A DNA stretch of 64,000 bases from Amphiura filiformis. Its lineage: Eukaryota > Echinodermata > Ophiuroidea > Amphilepidida > Amphiuridae. The position numbers were made by a program, and so were the translations under genes. The DNA is taken from the NCBI RefSeq assembly GCF_039555335.1, contig NC_092640.1:32667887-32731886 (forward strand). Reading direction: 5' to 3'. Positions 11,401 through 22,139 of the stretch are shown here, piece by piece; positions within the stretch are counted from its first letter, which is position 1; each line of letters begins with the position of its first letter. The notes under the pieces were generated by a model. It ran no database searches. It was not told where the DNA came from and was given only the letters and a program-made list of their open reading frames with translations.

Positions 11401-12957
11401 ATGCTAAAATTAATAACTTTCTGAGACAGAGAGATGTATACCGTGTGCAATTAAGTTCGTTCCGCCCCTCTCAAAAAGCATTTATAACGTGTTTAAAATG
11501 AAACACACAATGCATTTCAAGGCTATTTGTTATTTGTTATGTTCTCACATTAGTAGAGATGTTAAACAAATTTATTTGAAGTCATAGTATCCTTGGTGGT
11601 GAATCACAATGATCACCTCCAAAGCATGCTTTCCCCATTTACGGCTATACCGTCCACTAATGGCACAAGAAATATTCCTCATTCTTGTCTAGACTAACTT
11701 CATACACTCTGGACTCTGTAAGTGGTGTTATGATTTTGTAATAAGGAGTTTTAAAAATCCTTTCTTTTAGAATAGACCACAATATTTCTCTATTGGGTTA
11801 ACACCTTCTTCCTCCATTCTCTACCGGGATTCTCTAGCAATTTCTCTCTTCTTGAACAAGCCATTGTCGTTTTTTTTGGACGCCATCTTTAAAGTCTCTG
11901 AGGTTTGTGGTTCTTTAAATTCCTCAAGACACACGTCTGTTCACACTACACATGATGCAGTCATGTCTACAGTAGAATTCACCTCGACCTTTGCAGGACT
12001 TAAACCTCATTAAAAGCTATTAAACCAAGATAACACTCATTGAAACAGCTCAACTGATTAAATCGGATCTTCTCTGGTTGTGCACATGTGTCTGTTTTAT
12101 ATGTGCGGTATCGCAATGAACTGGTATAATACAGCTTCAGTTGGGTAACCGATTATAAAGGAAACGCAAGGAAACAATGGTATGTGGACCTTTGTTCACG
12201 AAATGAGACAATGGTCTGCTTTTTGTAACCAGCATTCTTGAAAATGAGCAACATAATGATTGTTGACTTAACACGGTTTGGAAATAATATTTTTGGTGTT
12301 ATCTGTCGTTTACATATCCTTCCTAAAACACAAAAGTGCGACTATTTCCAAACACCTAAATTAGCAAAAAATTTAGGACATGTTACAAAACTATATTTTC
12401 TAGAATGTCATAGAATACTTTAAATGTAGCTTGTACCGTTTTTTGTGGCATCCTTCAGAACTGAGCGGTCCGTTACCAATATAGCTCAATATTTTCGGTC
12501 AAATCTCTATTCAATTATAAACACGGGGAGTTGGCTAGCTATGAGCTAGCTATGCCTTGCCCTCACTCATATTTTACCAAAGTGCGACTATTTCTGAACA
12601 TCTAAACCTAGCTGTAATTTTATGTCATGTTAGAGAAATATATTTGCTAGAAGTTTGGAGAATACTTTAAATATTGGCCGGTTATTTTTCACACAGTGAT
12701 GTTAACTAGGCAAATGCAATATACTTCTAACATACACTATTGGTAAAGGTCGCGCGTCAATGGTGAGAGCACTGTGTATTGTGTATAGGAAAACGGACAG
12801 TAACTGCAGTATGAAGAAAACTAAAATGGCTGGAGAATTTTTACAGCGTGTATGCCTTAAGAACATTCATAGCAAGTAATTCTGGGGGCAAAAGCTGATG
12901 GTGCTCTAACTATAGTGATAATATGCTTAGAGCAAACTGGACGTAAGGTGCATAATT

Positions 12958-13195
12958 GCATGGTTATGGAGGCATTATGGAAGTGCTCTAAGCATGTTTT
13001 AAACAGATTAGTTAAGTAGAGGAAATCACACTGACCAATGTGCCTTTTGTTTGAAGCAAATCGGACATACGGTTTTCAAAATATATCAATTTATATTTTC
13101 TTTATATCTTATTGTTTTTATCAATAATCAATAAAGTTAATGAGCTAAAATGACTAGAGAAGCTCTCATATAATTTTTGCCAATTAGTGGTAATT
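12958..13195. repeat. Half copy of the foldback family
   Basis: GCTCTAAGCATGTTTTAAAC, GCAAATCGGACATACGG and TAATCAATAAAGTTAATGAG line up with one arm of the element at 42403-43132. The other arm is missing and the satellite array begins directly after it. Confidence 0.75.
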
Positions 13196-14150
13196 AGGTG
13201 AGATACTTAGGGATGGGGTATGGTGTGGTCGGGGTTGGGTAGGGGTTGAGTGGGACAAGGTGGTTAAGGGTAGGGTCAAAGGTCAAATTTTAAAGTTGGT
13301 CCAATCGAGCTCAAATCCTACAGGAATGATCCTTAGAACATTCTAAACATGTTAAAAACATTTATGACACCAAAGGTCAAAGTTTAGGGGTCAATATGGG
13401 TCAAAGGTCAAATTTTAAAATTGGACCAATCAAGCTCAAATTCAAATTCAACCAGAACGATACGACATTCTTAAAATGTTTAAAATATTTATGACCCAAA
13501 GGTCAAAGTTTAGGGGTCAAATGTCAAAATTGGTCCAATCAAGCTCAAATTCAACAGGAACGATCCTTACAATGAACCCAAAGGTCACAGTTTAGAGGTC
13601 AAAGGTCAAACTTCAAAAATTGGTCCAATAGAGCTCAAATTCAACAGGAATATGATCCTTACGACATTCTTAACTTATTAAAAGAGCTCAAGGGTCAAAG
13701 GTTAAATTTTAGAGTTGGTCCAATCAAGCTCAAATTCCACACATGTAAAAACATTGACCCAAAGATTAAAGTTTATGGGTCAAATTTGGAAATTGGTCCA
13801 ATCAAGCTCAAATTTAACAATGAGCCTTACGATAATCTAAACATGTTTAAAATATTTATGACCCAAAGGTCAACGTTTGGGGTTCAAAGGTCACACTTCA
13901 AAATGGGTCAAATATAGCTCAAATTCTTTGAATCATTCTTAACCTGTTAATAATATTTATGACCCCAACGGTAAAAGTTAATGGGTCAAATGTCAAATTT
14001 TACAATTGGGTCAATTGTGCTCAAATTTGATAGGAATGATCCTTACATTCTAAACATGTTTAAGATATTTATGACCCCAAAGGTCACAGTTTGGGGGTCA
14101 AAGGTCAAATTTTAAAATTGGTCCAATTGAGCTAAATTCAAACAATATTA
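13196..14150 (+). repeat. Satellite array, unit about 105-125 bp, rich in GGTCA
   Basis: About eight diverged units contain TTGGTCCAATCAAGCTCAAA, ACGATCCTTACGACATTCT-like and TTTATGACCCAAAGGTCAAA-like segments. GGGTCAAAGGTCA or AGGTCAAAGGTCA recurs at about 13273, 13398, 13596 and 14096. These match the direct-repeat-1 arrangement bound by RXR/HNF4/COUP-TF-type nuclear receptors. Whether they are bound is unknown. Confidence 0.85.
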
Positions 14151-14640
14151 TGTCAAGATCATTTTGGGGTGAAATCGCTATTGTTGCAGGTTCATGAAAT
14201 TTTGTGGGAACGACCACTGAAGTGAGACAAAAAATGTAAAGACCATTTTGGGGTCATTCGGAGTCAAATCACCAACAACTGTTACAGGTTCATTTACTTC
14301 CACCAAAAGTTATCGCAAAAGCAGGCGGTCATGAAAGGTTGAAAGCAGGCAAGACTCATATGGTTAGAGAACCGCCTTGTTTTATTATTTTTCTATCTCC
14401 CTAAATAAAAATGTCAAAGAATCTAAATCATTGGAAACTTTTAAAAAAATGCAGCTCTAATTATCTGATCATACAATTCTTGGAGCAAGTGTAATAGTCT
14501 CTAGTTATTCCTTTTCCCCTTTTTTCTGCCCTTTTTTTAAAAACGGGTGGTCAATGCTCGCCTTATTGACCTTTGGAACCATTCCCTTCATAATCATTTG
14601 CTTTTAAGCGGCTTCTGAAGACGTACTTTTTTCCAAATGT
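14151..14640. other. Intergenic, no gene recognised
   Basis: The first part still carries satellite-like phrases (GACCATTTTGGGGT at about 14159 and 14252). The rest shows nothing recognisable. Confidence 0.4.
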
Positions 14641-14758
14641 GTAATTATTGTTGTTGTTTTTATATTGTTTTTCTTATGTTTTTGTTTTGGAGCAAAAGCG
14701 CTGTGTTATTTGTAGAGCGCTATATAAATGTGCTTTAATAATAATAATAATAATAATT
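14641..14758 (+). mobile_element. 3' tail of an L2/CR1-like retroposon
   Basis: GTAGAGCGCTATATAAATGT followed by an (ATA)n run at 14739-14757 is the usual look of the 3' end of L2/CR1-type LINEs and the SINEs that borrow it. Only the tail is recognisable, so the class is inferred from memory of that motif. Confidence 0.45.
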
Positions 14759-14784
14759 TCATTTCTTTGTGGTAATAAAAAGTA

Positions 14785-15000
14785 CATGTAAACGTGCGTA
14801 TTTGGGGGGCTTTGGGGCGCCAGCCCCCGGGTCAAAGTAGGGGCGGCAAAAACGAAGGGGCGGCGGAAGAAGGGGCGGCAAAGGGGGGGGCTGAAAAAAT
14901 GACCATAAATTTTCCTGGAAAAATGGGAGTTTATATGTTTTTCTATGGGGTTGACCCATAATTTTCATGTCAAAAAGGGTGTGCCTGCGTACTTTTCCTT
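14785..15000. mobile_element. Degraded relative of the 28489-28741 MITE
   Basis: After a G-rich part with GGGGCGGCAAA repeated three times, the stretch AATGACCATAAATTTTCC to CATAATTTTCATGTCAAAAA matches the interior of the 28489-28741 element in inverse orientation. No terminal repeats are found here. Confidence 0.6.
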
Positions 15001-15452
15001 TTGACAATCAAACTGGGTTTGTCTCTTAGTTTTGAAAGGGTTCCATTCTCTGTACGGGGAGATGTACTTGTGATGTTGGGCCTTGCATCACCGCCTTGCA
15101 TCATAATATTGAATATTCTATTACGACGCTTTAGTGTTGGGAGAGATGATTTCTAAGTATCTGCCCACTGGTTTCTGCCATTAGGTTAATAGTCCAATAA
15201 ATCCCATAACAATCGTGCAAATTATGTTAAATTTGCTGTATTAGCAGAGATACAGTATTAATAATAGCGCTGATCATTATAGGCTATGAAGGCATTTCAA
15301 CAGCATCCTTATTTGGAGGGAAAAGGTTGTTGAACTTTTACACAGAGGTCAAGTTCAAAATTGCTAGGACTTTGTTAAAAACAAAAAACAAAAGCAATGT
15401 GTTCTTCTGGTCATTAGGATTCAGAAATAGTACAGTTTGACCTATCTACAAT
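15001..15452. other. Intergenic, no gene recognised
   Basis: No coding signal. This is the sequence directly upstream of the truncated LINE and may contain its 5' junction at about 15450. Confidence 0.4.
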
Positions 15453-16517
15453 GTAATTTTTAATACTCGAGTTTAATTGTAATGCGAAAGACATAAAAGA
15501 AATCGTGTATGACAAAATGCCTCTGTTCTATAAAGAGGTTTTAAAAGCTTGGTATACACTGCAAAACAGACAAAGGAAAAACATTTCTGTAAACAATAAT
15601 ACTGTATTATGGGGCAATACAAATATAAGACATAAAAATAAAGTTCTTTTCTTTAAGGAATGGATTGATGCAGGTGTAATACGCATGAAAGACATTGTTA
15701 TAAATAATAGGTTTTAAATTTAAATGAACTATCTCAAGTTATCAAAAATCCACTGAACATGTTCTTATTTCACAAATTAATGCATGCTATTCCAAAAAAC
15801 TGAAAAAAAGAGGTCAGGAGTAATTCTATGCCCTCCTGTAAAGAAAAATCGTTCACTATTTTTGAATTTCGGAATAAGCAATTTAAACATATATCCATTC
15901 TTGAAACGAAAGAAATTTATAGTATGTTAAATACTGATCTGGAGAAGCCGGTGTGTATTCAGTATTGGGAAAAACATGGTGTGTATGCAAGAGTGTGGGA
16001 AAAGGTATTTCAATTTAAAATTCGAAACAGAATTGAAAATAGATTGGGGCAATTCCAATTTAATGTGTTATACAATCTTATTCCATGTAAAAGGAATTTG
16101 TATTTATGGAAACTTAGTAATTCAGATACATGTGACTTTTGTAATAGTACAGATAATTTGGAACATTTCTTTATGTGTTCAAAGAACAACGTATTCTGGA
16201 TTAAATTTTCAAACTTTATTTGTCAAATGGAAAATTGCAACTTGTTTAAAATAAACCTGGAAAACATTTTATGTGGGTGGGATATTGAAAATAATGAAAA
16301 ACATTTAGCTAATATTTTAATTGTTTTGGGGTGTTTTGCTATTTACAAATCTAGAATAATATACAATGATACTGGAAAATCTGTACCTATATTGATGTTA
16401 TTTATTCAGGAAATAAAAAGAATTGATCAAATAATGTTGAATACAAAACGAAAACTGAGGATAAATATAGATAAAGAAAAATGGAATTACAGTAAAATAT
16501 ATTGGAATATTAAGTAA
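15453..16517 (+). pseudogene. 5'-truncated LINE, C-terminal part of the reverse-transcriptase protein
   Basis: Two adjoining frames read as the C-terminal region of a non-LTR retrotransposon polyprotein. The first (15453-15717) contains LKAWYTLQNRQRK, LWGNTNIRHKNK and FFKEWIDAGVIRMKDIV, the W-N-I and F-x-x-W-x-x-G-I pattern seen after the RT domain in L1/Tx1-type elements. The frame shifts near 15716, and the coding sense continues from NLNELSQVIKNPLNMFLFHK to a TGA at 15801-15803. It then runs 229 residues from 15828 to 16517. That part carries CDFC (C102, C105), H113 and C117, a zf-RVT-like C-x2-C-x7-H-x3-C knuckle. The RT catalytic and endonuclease domains are absent. One frameshift plus one nonsense codon indicates a dead but fairly recent copy. 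Confidence 0.8.
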
Positions 16518-16919
16518 TGATACTACATTTATAATAATGGTAAGAAGAAAGAAAAAGAGAAAGAAAGAATACAGAAAATTTCATAAATAAAGGCGTAAGC
16601 TAGACAATTTATTTGTCAAAGATAAAAAAAAATCTACAATGTAAAGTTATTGAGTTCCGAGCAAAAATGTAACAATGTGACATCATAGGTCTAATTTTGG
16701 CACCACGTGGAGCAAAATTGAAACATGCCCCTATTTTGTTAAAAACGGTCACGTAACCTTAATTGTTTACTTTCCAAAATATAGCTGCGTCAGTTAGTTG
16801 GTGTAGAATACGTGGAAGAAGATGGAATAGTTCGGGCGTTAACATTTGACTCGTGGGGACTGGACAGAATTGACCAGAGGGATTTACCCCTAGATGGGAA
16901 ATATAACCCGAAAGGTAAG
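16518..16919. other. LINE 3' flank and intergenic
   Basis: The purine-rich GAAGAAAGAAAAAGAGAAAG just after the LINE stop may be its 3' untranslated end. The rest shows no gene. Confidence 0.4.
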
Positions 16920-17212
16920 CAGTGGCGTCGCTACGGGGGGGGGCATTTGTCACCCAAATATTTTTGCAAAAAGAATTAGTAAAGAAAAAAGGGCTAAAAA
17001 ATTTGAAGAACTGTTAAAAAATGGTACTATACATTGCTTTTAGGGTGCTAGCGCCTAAAATCCTTTTTTTTTTTTTTTTTTTTTTTGCTCCTCACTTTTT
17101 CAAACCACCGAAAAAAAAATTTGGGTCAACCTTTTCGGGCTGTTGAGGAAGGGGCGGCAAAATGTGATATTCTTCAGCCCCCCGGGATAGGAGCGGCCAC
17201 GGTACGCCACTG
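16920..17212. mobile_element. hAT-like MITE without clear TSD
   Basis: Starts CAGTGGCGTCGCTACGG and ends GGTACGCCACTG. The termini match the nested element at 6865-7164, but the 8-base flanks differ. It contains a T tract of about 24 bases (17067-17090). Confidence 0.6.
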
Positions 17213-17434
17213 ATGTATATTGGCTGTTTCGGTTGTTTTTTTAATTGTTCTAAACGAAGTTGAATTGTGAATTTCTGATAATCAAACGGCCCAAATTATA
17301 TAATACAAACAATAATAACACCCATTTTGACATGTTTATTTGGCCATCATGGTGTGCATATCATTATCATTGAGTGCCTTCCACACACTGATAAAGTATA
17401 TCTTTGGTGTGAGTTTGACTTCTGAAATGATTTA
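17213..17434. other. Intergenic, no gene recognised
   Basis: AT-rich spacer between two small DNA transposons, with no coding signal. Confidence 0.4.
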
Positions 17435-17670
17435 GGGACGCACCATTAGATTCTCAGGATGGGGGTAGGAAGTTTTTGAAAAAAAAAGCTTCACCCACTA
17501 CATGAGCAAAAAAAAAAAAACCTTTCCCCACCAACACTAAAAAAACCCAACTTTCCCCACCTAACAGTAAATGCATGAAATAAAATAAAAAATCGCGGCC
17601 TTCGGCGAAAAAAATATCTTTCCCCGACCCCAACTTGCTACGCCCCAGTACTATCTAATGGTGCATCCCC
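17435..17670. mobile_element. Harbinger-like MITE (family of 53547-53762)
   Basis: Left end GGGACGCACCATTAGA; the right end ATGGTGCATCCC is its approximate inverse. The interior contains CTTTCCCCACC and TAAATGCATGAAAT in the order seen, inverted, in the copy at 53547-53762. Left flank TTA, right flank not intact. Confidence 0.75.
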
Positions 17671-17689
17671 TTGCATTATGAATACGAAG

Positions 17690-18045
17690 AATGACCTTCT
17701 GATGATTTTGATTTTTTTTTAAAATTCACAATGTAATACACATTTTATGGCAAATGATTAAAAATTGATAGGCCTATTCTTGATATTTAACAGTAGGCCC
17801 TACTCAAAAGTAAACTTTATTAATCTGATGATTTATACTTGAAAAGTATATGTAGGTGGGATATAAAAGCCGACGATCAATTTAAAATTTTGACCTTTCA
17901 TATTGAAGATATGGATTTTATTTCCGAAAACACCAAAAAATTAGGTTTTTTGGGAAAAAATCCATATATCTTCAATATGAAAGGTCAACATTATCAATTG
18001 ATCGTCGGCTTTTCCTCCCAGTTTAATACACACACTTTAAGAATA
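17690..18045. mobile_element. Palindromic MITE with long hairpin (truncated)
   Basis: AAAGCCGACGATCAATTTAA and the downstream inverse TTGATCGTCGGCTTTT form a stem with about 60-base arms around the loop near 17930. Flanking arms match the full element at 59925-60555. Confidence 0.8.
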
Positions 18046-18204
18046 CCGTAGAAACCCGTCTATAAGGAATAGAAGCGACTGTGATGATAGCATATTTCAC
18101 GCTAGCGCCCTCCACAATATTATATCATTATGGAATTTGAGCAAATCATTTACCGACACAACCAGGTATACAATGTATTATTTTATCTTTATTTCGCATC
18201 TCAC

Positions 18205-18480
18205 GAGCATAGCTCACTTGGCAAGGCATAAGACTTTGGTTCTTTAGATCGGAAGATGGTGAGTTCGAGCCTCATCACGGTCACACAAACTTTTATAAAC
18301 AAAATATTGTTCAAACTTTTCATTTATATTTTCTTGCATTTTCTAAAGACTCCTTTCGTGATCATTTTTTTTTCATATTTAGTTTAATTTATTCTATTGT
18401 TTTTCTTTTATTGTTTCTTTTCTTTGTCTTTTTTTTCTTGTTTAATTTTATTTTTTCTTTATTTTTCTTTGATTCATATA
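18205..18480 (+). repeat. tRNA-derived SINE with T/C-rich tail
   Basis: CATAGCTCACTTGGCAAGGC is a good A-box region and GGTGAGTTCGAGCCTC a good B-box region at tRNA-like spacing. A tail of more than 150 bases rich in TTTCTTTT follows. The head resembles a tRNA but lacks a clear paired acceptor stem. Confidence 0.6.
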
Positions 18481-18958
18481 ATATTGGCAGGATAAGGAGA
18501 GGAGGGAACTAAAGACCCATTCAGTGATTTGCTCATCCGGACGATGCTAATCATCAAAATTCACCTTTGTCATTGTCATAGATGTGGTAACATAGCCTGC
18601 TAGTGGTTCAGCAGAAAACCGTGTGACACATAATATACATTTGGCTACATTTTATTATACGATAAATAAGAATTTATTAAACATGGTAACAAATATTCTC
18701 TAGCAGATCGGTTATACGATGGAACTGGTAGGCATAGGCCTATTATAAATTCGGGATATTAAATATCTTCCTGACGAGACAGATCTGCGCATGTGGTCAA
18801 AGACGATTCCTTACTAGCCACAGACCGTCCGCTGGAATTAGTTGAACATGAACCATTCGCTATGGCTGTTGGTCGGACCTCTCATCTCTCCACATCGATT
18901 GTGACCTATAATCCCCGACATTGCCCTTATGAACTCACATCCTCCTGTTTTATTCAAT
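18481..18958. other. Intergenic, no gene recognised
   Basis: A 61-codon frame at 18793-18978 runs into the next transposon and matches nothing I recognise. I do not call it a gene. Confidence 0.4.
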
Positions 18959-18959
18959 A

Positions 18960-19253
18960 CGCTGGCGAAGTTACGTAATAATCGGATTAACTACCATAGC
19001 AATAGGTGAAAACAATTTTTGAATATACCGCGTTATACACTGATACGTTCAGGCGGTACCTCTTCATTGAACCATATCATGCTGCACCTGTAAGATCTTT
19101 GAAAAGACCAGTATTGTATTCAATCTATGATTGCAGACATACACAGTACAGGTGATGAGTGTAACCTGCTTGTAGCGCAGCGCGATATGTTCAAAATTGT
19201 TTTCACCTATTGCTATGGTAATTAATCCGATTAATTACGCAACTTCACCAGCG
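18960..19253. mobile_element. Tc1/mariner-like MITE 1 of 3
   Basis: Ends CGCTGGCGAAGTTACGTAAT and its near-perfect inverse, continuing for about 60 bases (AATCGGATTAACTACCATAG). TA flanks both ends (18958-18959 and 19254-19255), as for Tc1/mariner-type insertions. No coding capacity. Confidence 0.8.
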
Positions 19254-19310
19254 TATAATGGCCGAATAAATTCTGACCATCACTTGGCTTGTTGGATTCG
19301 TCTATACTAC

Positions 19311-19488
19311 AATTCAGTATCGAAGTTACGTAATGTTACTATGTCAACGGGATCACGCGCTTGAGTTATGAACCACGATCGAAACAATCACCACACAAAG
19401 TATATGGCACTTGAAGGCATATCAAAATAGCGTGATCCGGTAACCAAGAGAATTACGTAACCACTTCGATGCTGAATTCGCTGTCGAA
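19311..19488. mobile_element. Tc1/mariner-like MITE 2 of 3
   Basis: Ends ATTCAGTATCGAAGTTACGT and its inverse with few changes (ACTTCGATGCTGAAT). Its right end overlaps the first bases of the next element. Confidence 0.7.
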
Positions 19489-19745
19489 GTGACGTAATAA
19501 TCGCAATAACTACCATCAAGCAGATTGCACTAATCACCCGCGTATGTCACCAAACATAGATTGAATACCACTCTTTTCATAAATACTAATCTTACATGGC
19601 GAGTGATTAGCATTTCTTTGACAACTATGGTTTAATGCATAGGTGCCACGTGAACGATGAAGTGCAGGGCTATATATTCGAAATTGTATTCATCAATTGC
19701 TATGGTAGTTAATCCGATTAATTACGTCACATCGACAGCGAATAG
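19484..19745. mobile_element. Tc1/mariner-like MITE 3 of 3
   Basis: Ends ATTCGCTGTCGAAGTGACGT and its inverse. The subterminal AATCGGATTAACTACCATAG is shared with the first element, so the three are one family. Confidence 0.75.
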
Positions 19746-20410
19746 CCTATAGTATGGGTTCAAGTGGAACAAAAAATAGTGTATGTCCATTGCTAGCTAT
19801 GGTAATTAATCATGTTAGTGTTTACATCACTACTTCGGTGAAGACAAGAGAAGTGTGCCTTCTCTACCAACGCCTGTGATATAACAGGTGCAAGCGAAAC
19901 AAAATTGAATGACCAGAATAGTTTCCTTTGTCAGATGAATTGATTGAAGTTTTTGAAGACACTCTATTCTTGATGGGACAATAGATTCAAATATGGAATA
20001 ATTATTATTCCTCATCTATTTTTTTATTGAAAAAACTGCAATTGTGGCAACAGAACAATATTTATTTTGATTTCATTTCAAGTAGAAACAAAATCGTGCT
20101 TAAGCCAAAAACGCACCCTACCTACCATTCCTCAAGAATTGGGATGGCACAAAGGTGCAACATAGGTTTTTTATTGCAAAGACGAGGACAGACAAGTAGT
20201 TACAACACATCTGTCTAACCGTGGGTTTCGCTATTATTTAGAATAAATGCTTTTACTAGTTTCTATAAAACCACAAAATTACTAAAAAAACTATAAAAAA
20301 ACTATAAAAAAAAAAAATTAAAAAAACACCTAAAATTAAAAAGTAGAAAGGTAGATTTGAAGAAAGATAAAAAGAACATGTCAAAAAGTTAAAATTAAAC
20401 GAGAATGAAA
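19746..20410. other. Intergenic with A-rich tract
   Basis: No gene. From 20270 to 20420 the strand becomes A-rich (CTATAAAAAAACTATAAAAA), which reads as the T-rich tail of the minus-strand SINE that follows. Confidence 0.45.
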
Positions 20411-20500
20411 AAACGGAACCGGTGCCCGGACCATGCTCTCTTCAGCATGTCTTCAGTTCCAAAGTCTGACGCTCTATCAATTGAGCTATACGATCCTGAT
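20411..20500 (-). repeat. tRNA-derived SINE head
   Basis: On the minus strand, TATAGCTCAATTGATAGAGC is a near-perfect A box and the following CAGACTTTGGAACTGAAGAC looks like an anticodon arm. The B-box side (GGTCCGGGCACCGG) is degenerate. The T-rich tail lies at lower coordinates. Confidence 0.6.
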
Positions 20501-20676
20501 ATACGAAACAGTCGTTATTATGTCAATACAATTGATTGGTGTTACAACATACTTAGATGGAATGCATAGCCACCCAGTGCCAGTATATATTTGCTCAAAC
20601 TCCAAATACAACAAGCAACCAATTTTATTGAGGGCGTTTCTTAGGTATATCCTTGTAGACGGGGTTTTACGGTATA
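20501..20676. mobile_element. Partial copy of the 41598-41811 MITE
   Basis: CAATACAATTGATTGGT, TTTGCTCAAACTCCA and TTGTAGACGGGGTTTTACGG follow the same order as in 41598-41811. The left terminal repeat is missing, apparently replaced by the SINE. Confidence 0.65.
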
Positions 20677-20679
20677 TCA

Positions 20680-20910
20680 TTACATTTATAAAATCTACTT
20701 CGAGGACTGTTATATATCAAAATGTGAAAAATATCAAATTTTAATAATTTGTCATAAAATTTGTATTATATCGTGAATTTCAAAAATTAAAATTATTTGA
20801 TATCAGAAAGACATTTTTTGTATTTAGTATGCAATTCGATATGTCTGATGTGCTCTGATGTCCAACAAAAAATACTGTCGAAATGCTCAAAACGCTCATT
20901 CCAGATCCCT
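20680..20910. mobile_element. Right-arm fragment of the 59925-60555 element
   Basis: GACTGTTATATATCAAAATG, ATTTGATATCAGAAAGACAT and CAATTCGATATGTCTGATGT match the right arm of the palindromic element at 59925-60555. The hairpin part is absent. Confidence 0.75.
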
Positions 20911-22139
20911 AAATGGCAGTAATCACACCAAAACGGTGTTGATGTGGTATGGGCATGCACATTTCTGACAATAATCACACTGACAAAACTTCTTAAAAGG
21001 GTTTTGCTGTGAATCATGTGGTTTATTTACAAAAAGCGTACAGTTTCGGGCAAAACATTTTTTACAGTCTGTATAGTACTCATTATTGAAAGCGTTTCCC
21101 TTTAGCGTGAATAAGCCAAATCGGCATTGGAAGTTTGCAATGCACTGTGGGATAGTTTTTGCAGTTTTGTGACACTTTGCCCTCTGACCTGATGGGAAAT
21201 TTCAGACAAATTGGTTTTTTGGGCGTACAAAATATAATCTAAAATGTTTTACAAGAATGCAAACAGACCCAAGAAACATTATTATTGAATAAATAATTAT
21301 TTAAATATTTTTAATGACAACATTTTGACAATAATAGGTAAATTAATAATAATTACAGCAATTTTCCCGATATGTCAGAGGTCAAATATAGTGTTCCAAA
21401 ATTGCTCTCAACAAGAGCACCAATGGCGCTGTGGCTCTGTGCTTTTGGAGACAGTGAAAGTCGAATGTGAAACAGGTGAAACCATTCGAGTATATGTGAC
21501 ATATATGTGACATATCACATATACATTCAATGGGTACATCTGGTCGGTTGGTAGCTATCTCATTTGCAGAGCATACAATGATACATCAATCAATTTTGGG
21601 AATTATTATTTAGCCACATGGATCGAAACGGGTGGAATTGGATGGAAAAGGGTCCAAATGGGTTGGAAATATTCCAAATGTATCAAAATAGGCCTATGTC
21701 AAGAAAAGCGTTCATCTGAATAAGGTTTTGGCTCTAATTGGTGACTACCCTCCAAGTTTCAGACTTATACAACAGTCAGAGATGTCACAGGCTGACCAAA
21801 AAAAATCCTGAACTTGCTACATGTAAGCACAGGAAAGGCCATTTCAGAGGGTAAAAAGAACATTTCAAAACTCCTGGCTTGTTCTTCACTTTTAATAAAA
21901 AGTGCTTCCTTCTTCCAAAAAACATGCTTTAAAGTTTCTAGTTTTATGCACAAAAGACACTCTTAAAAATGTTTTTTGGCTTTATTACATGACCAATAGC
22001 TACCAATATGGCTGATGTTGATGTGAAGCAGAGCAATAAGGCCATAATTAATCCTTTTTTGTGCTTGGCATCCACTGCCTCCACTACCTCACCAACCAGC
22101 ACCACATCCTGTGCCTTGACGGTCAGCACGGCAAAAGAG
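20911..22139. other. Intergenic, no gene recognised
   Basis: No credible coding region. A small repeat of ATATGTGACAT lies at 21490-21525. The 66-codon minus-strand frame at 21944-22144 has no recognisable domain. Confidence 0.4.

Larger units (their letters stand above)
8713..12813. mobile_element. 4.1-kb inverted-repeat (foldback-type) element
   Basis: The left arm (8713 to about 9516) begins CATACTGCAGTTACTGTC. The right arm (about 11951-12813) ends with its inverse, and the arms match in order through several landmarks: the ATACACAATACACAGTGCTC region, the AACACCAAAAA region, and GACATGACTGCATCATG. The spacer of about 2.4 kb has no transposase and contains another palindromic repeat (10847-11400). 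A second inverted pair (AATAAATGGAGAATGATC at about 9620 and its inverse at about 10684) lies inside. No target duplication is clear. It could be a large non-autonomous transposon or an inverted duplication. Confidence 0.7.

Noticed and set aside
18205..18290. Functional tRNA gene
   Set aside because: A and B boxes are recognisable, but no acceptor stem pairs and a long T/C-rich tail follows. This fits a SINE better.
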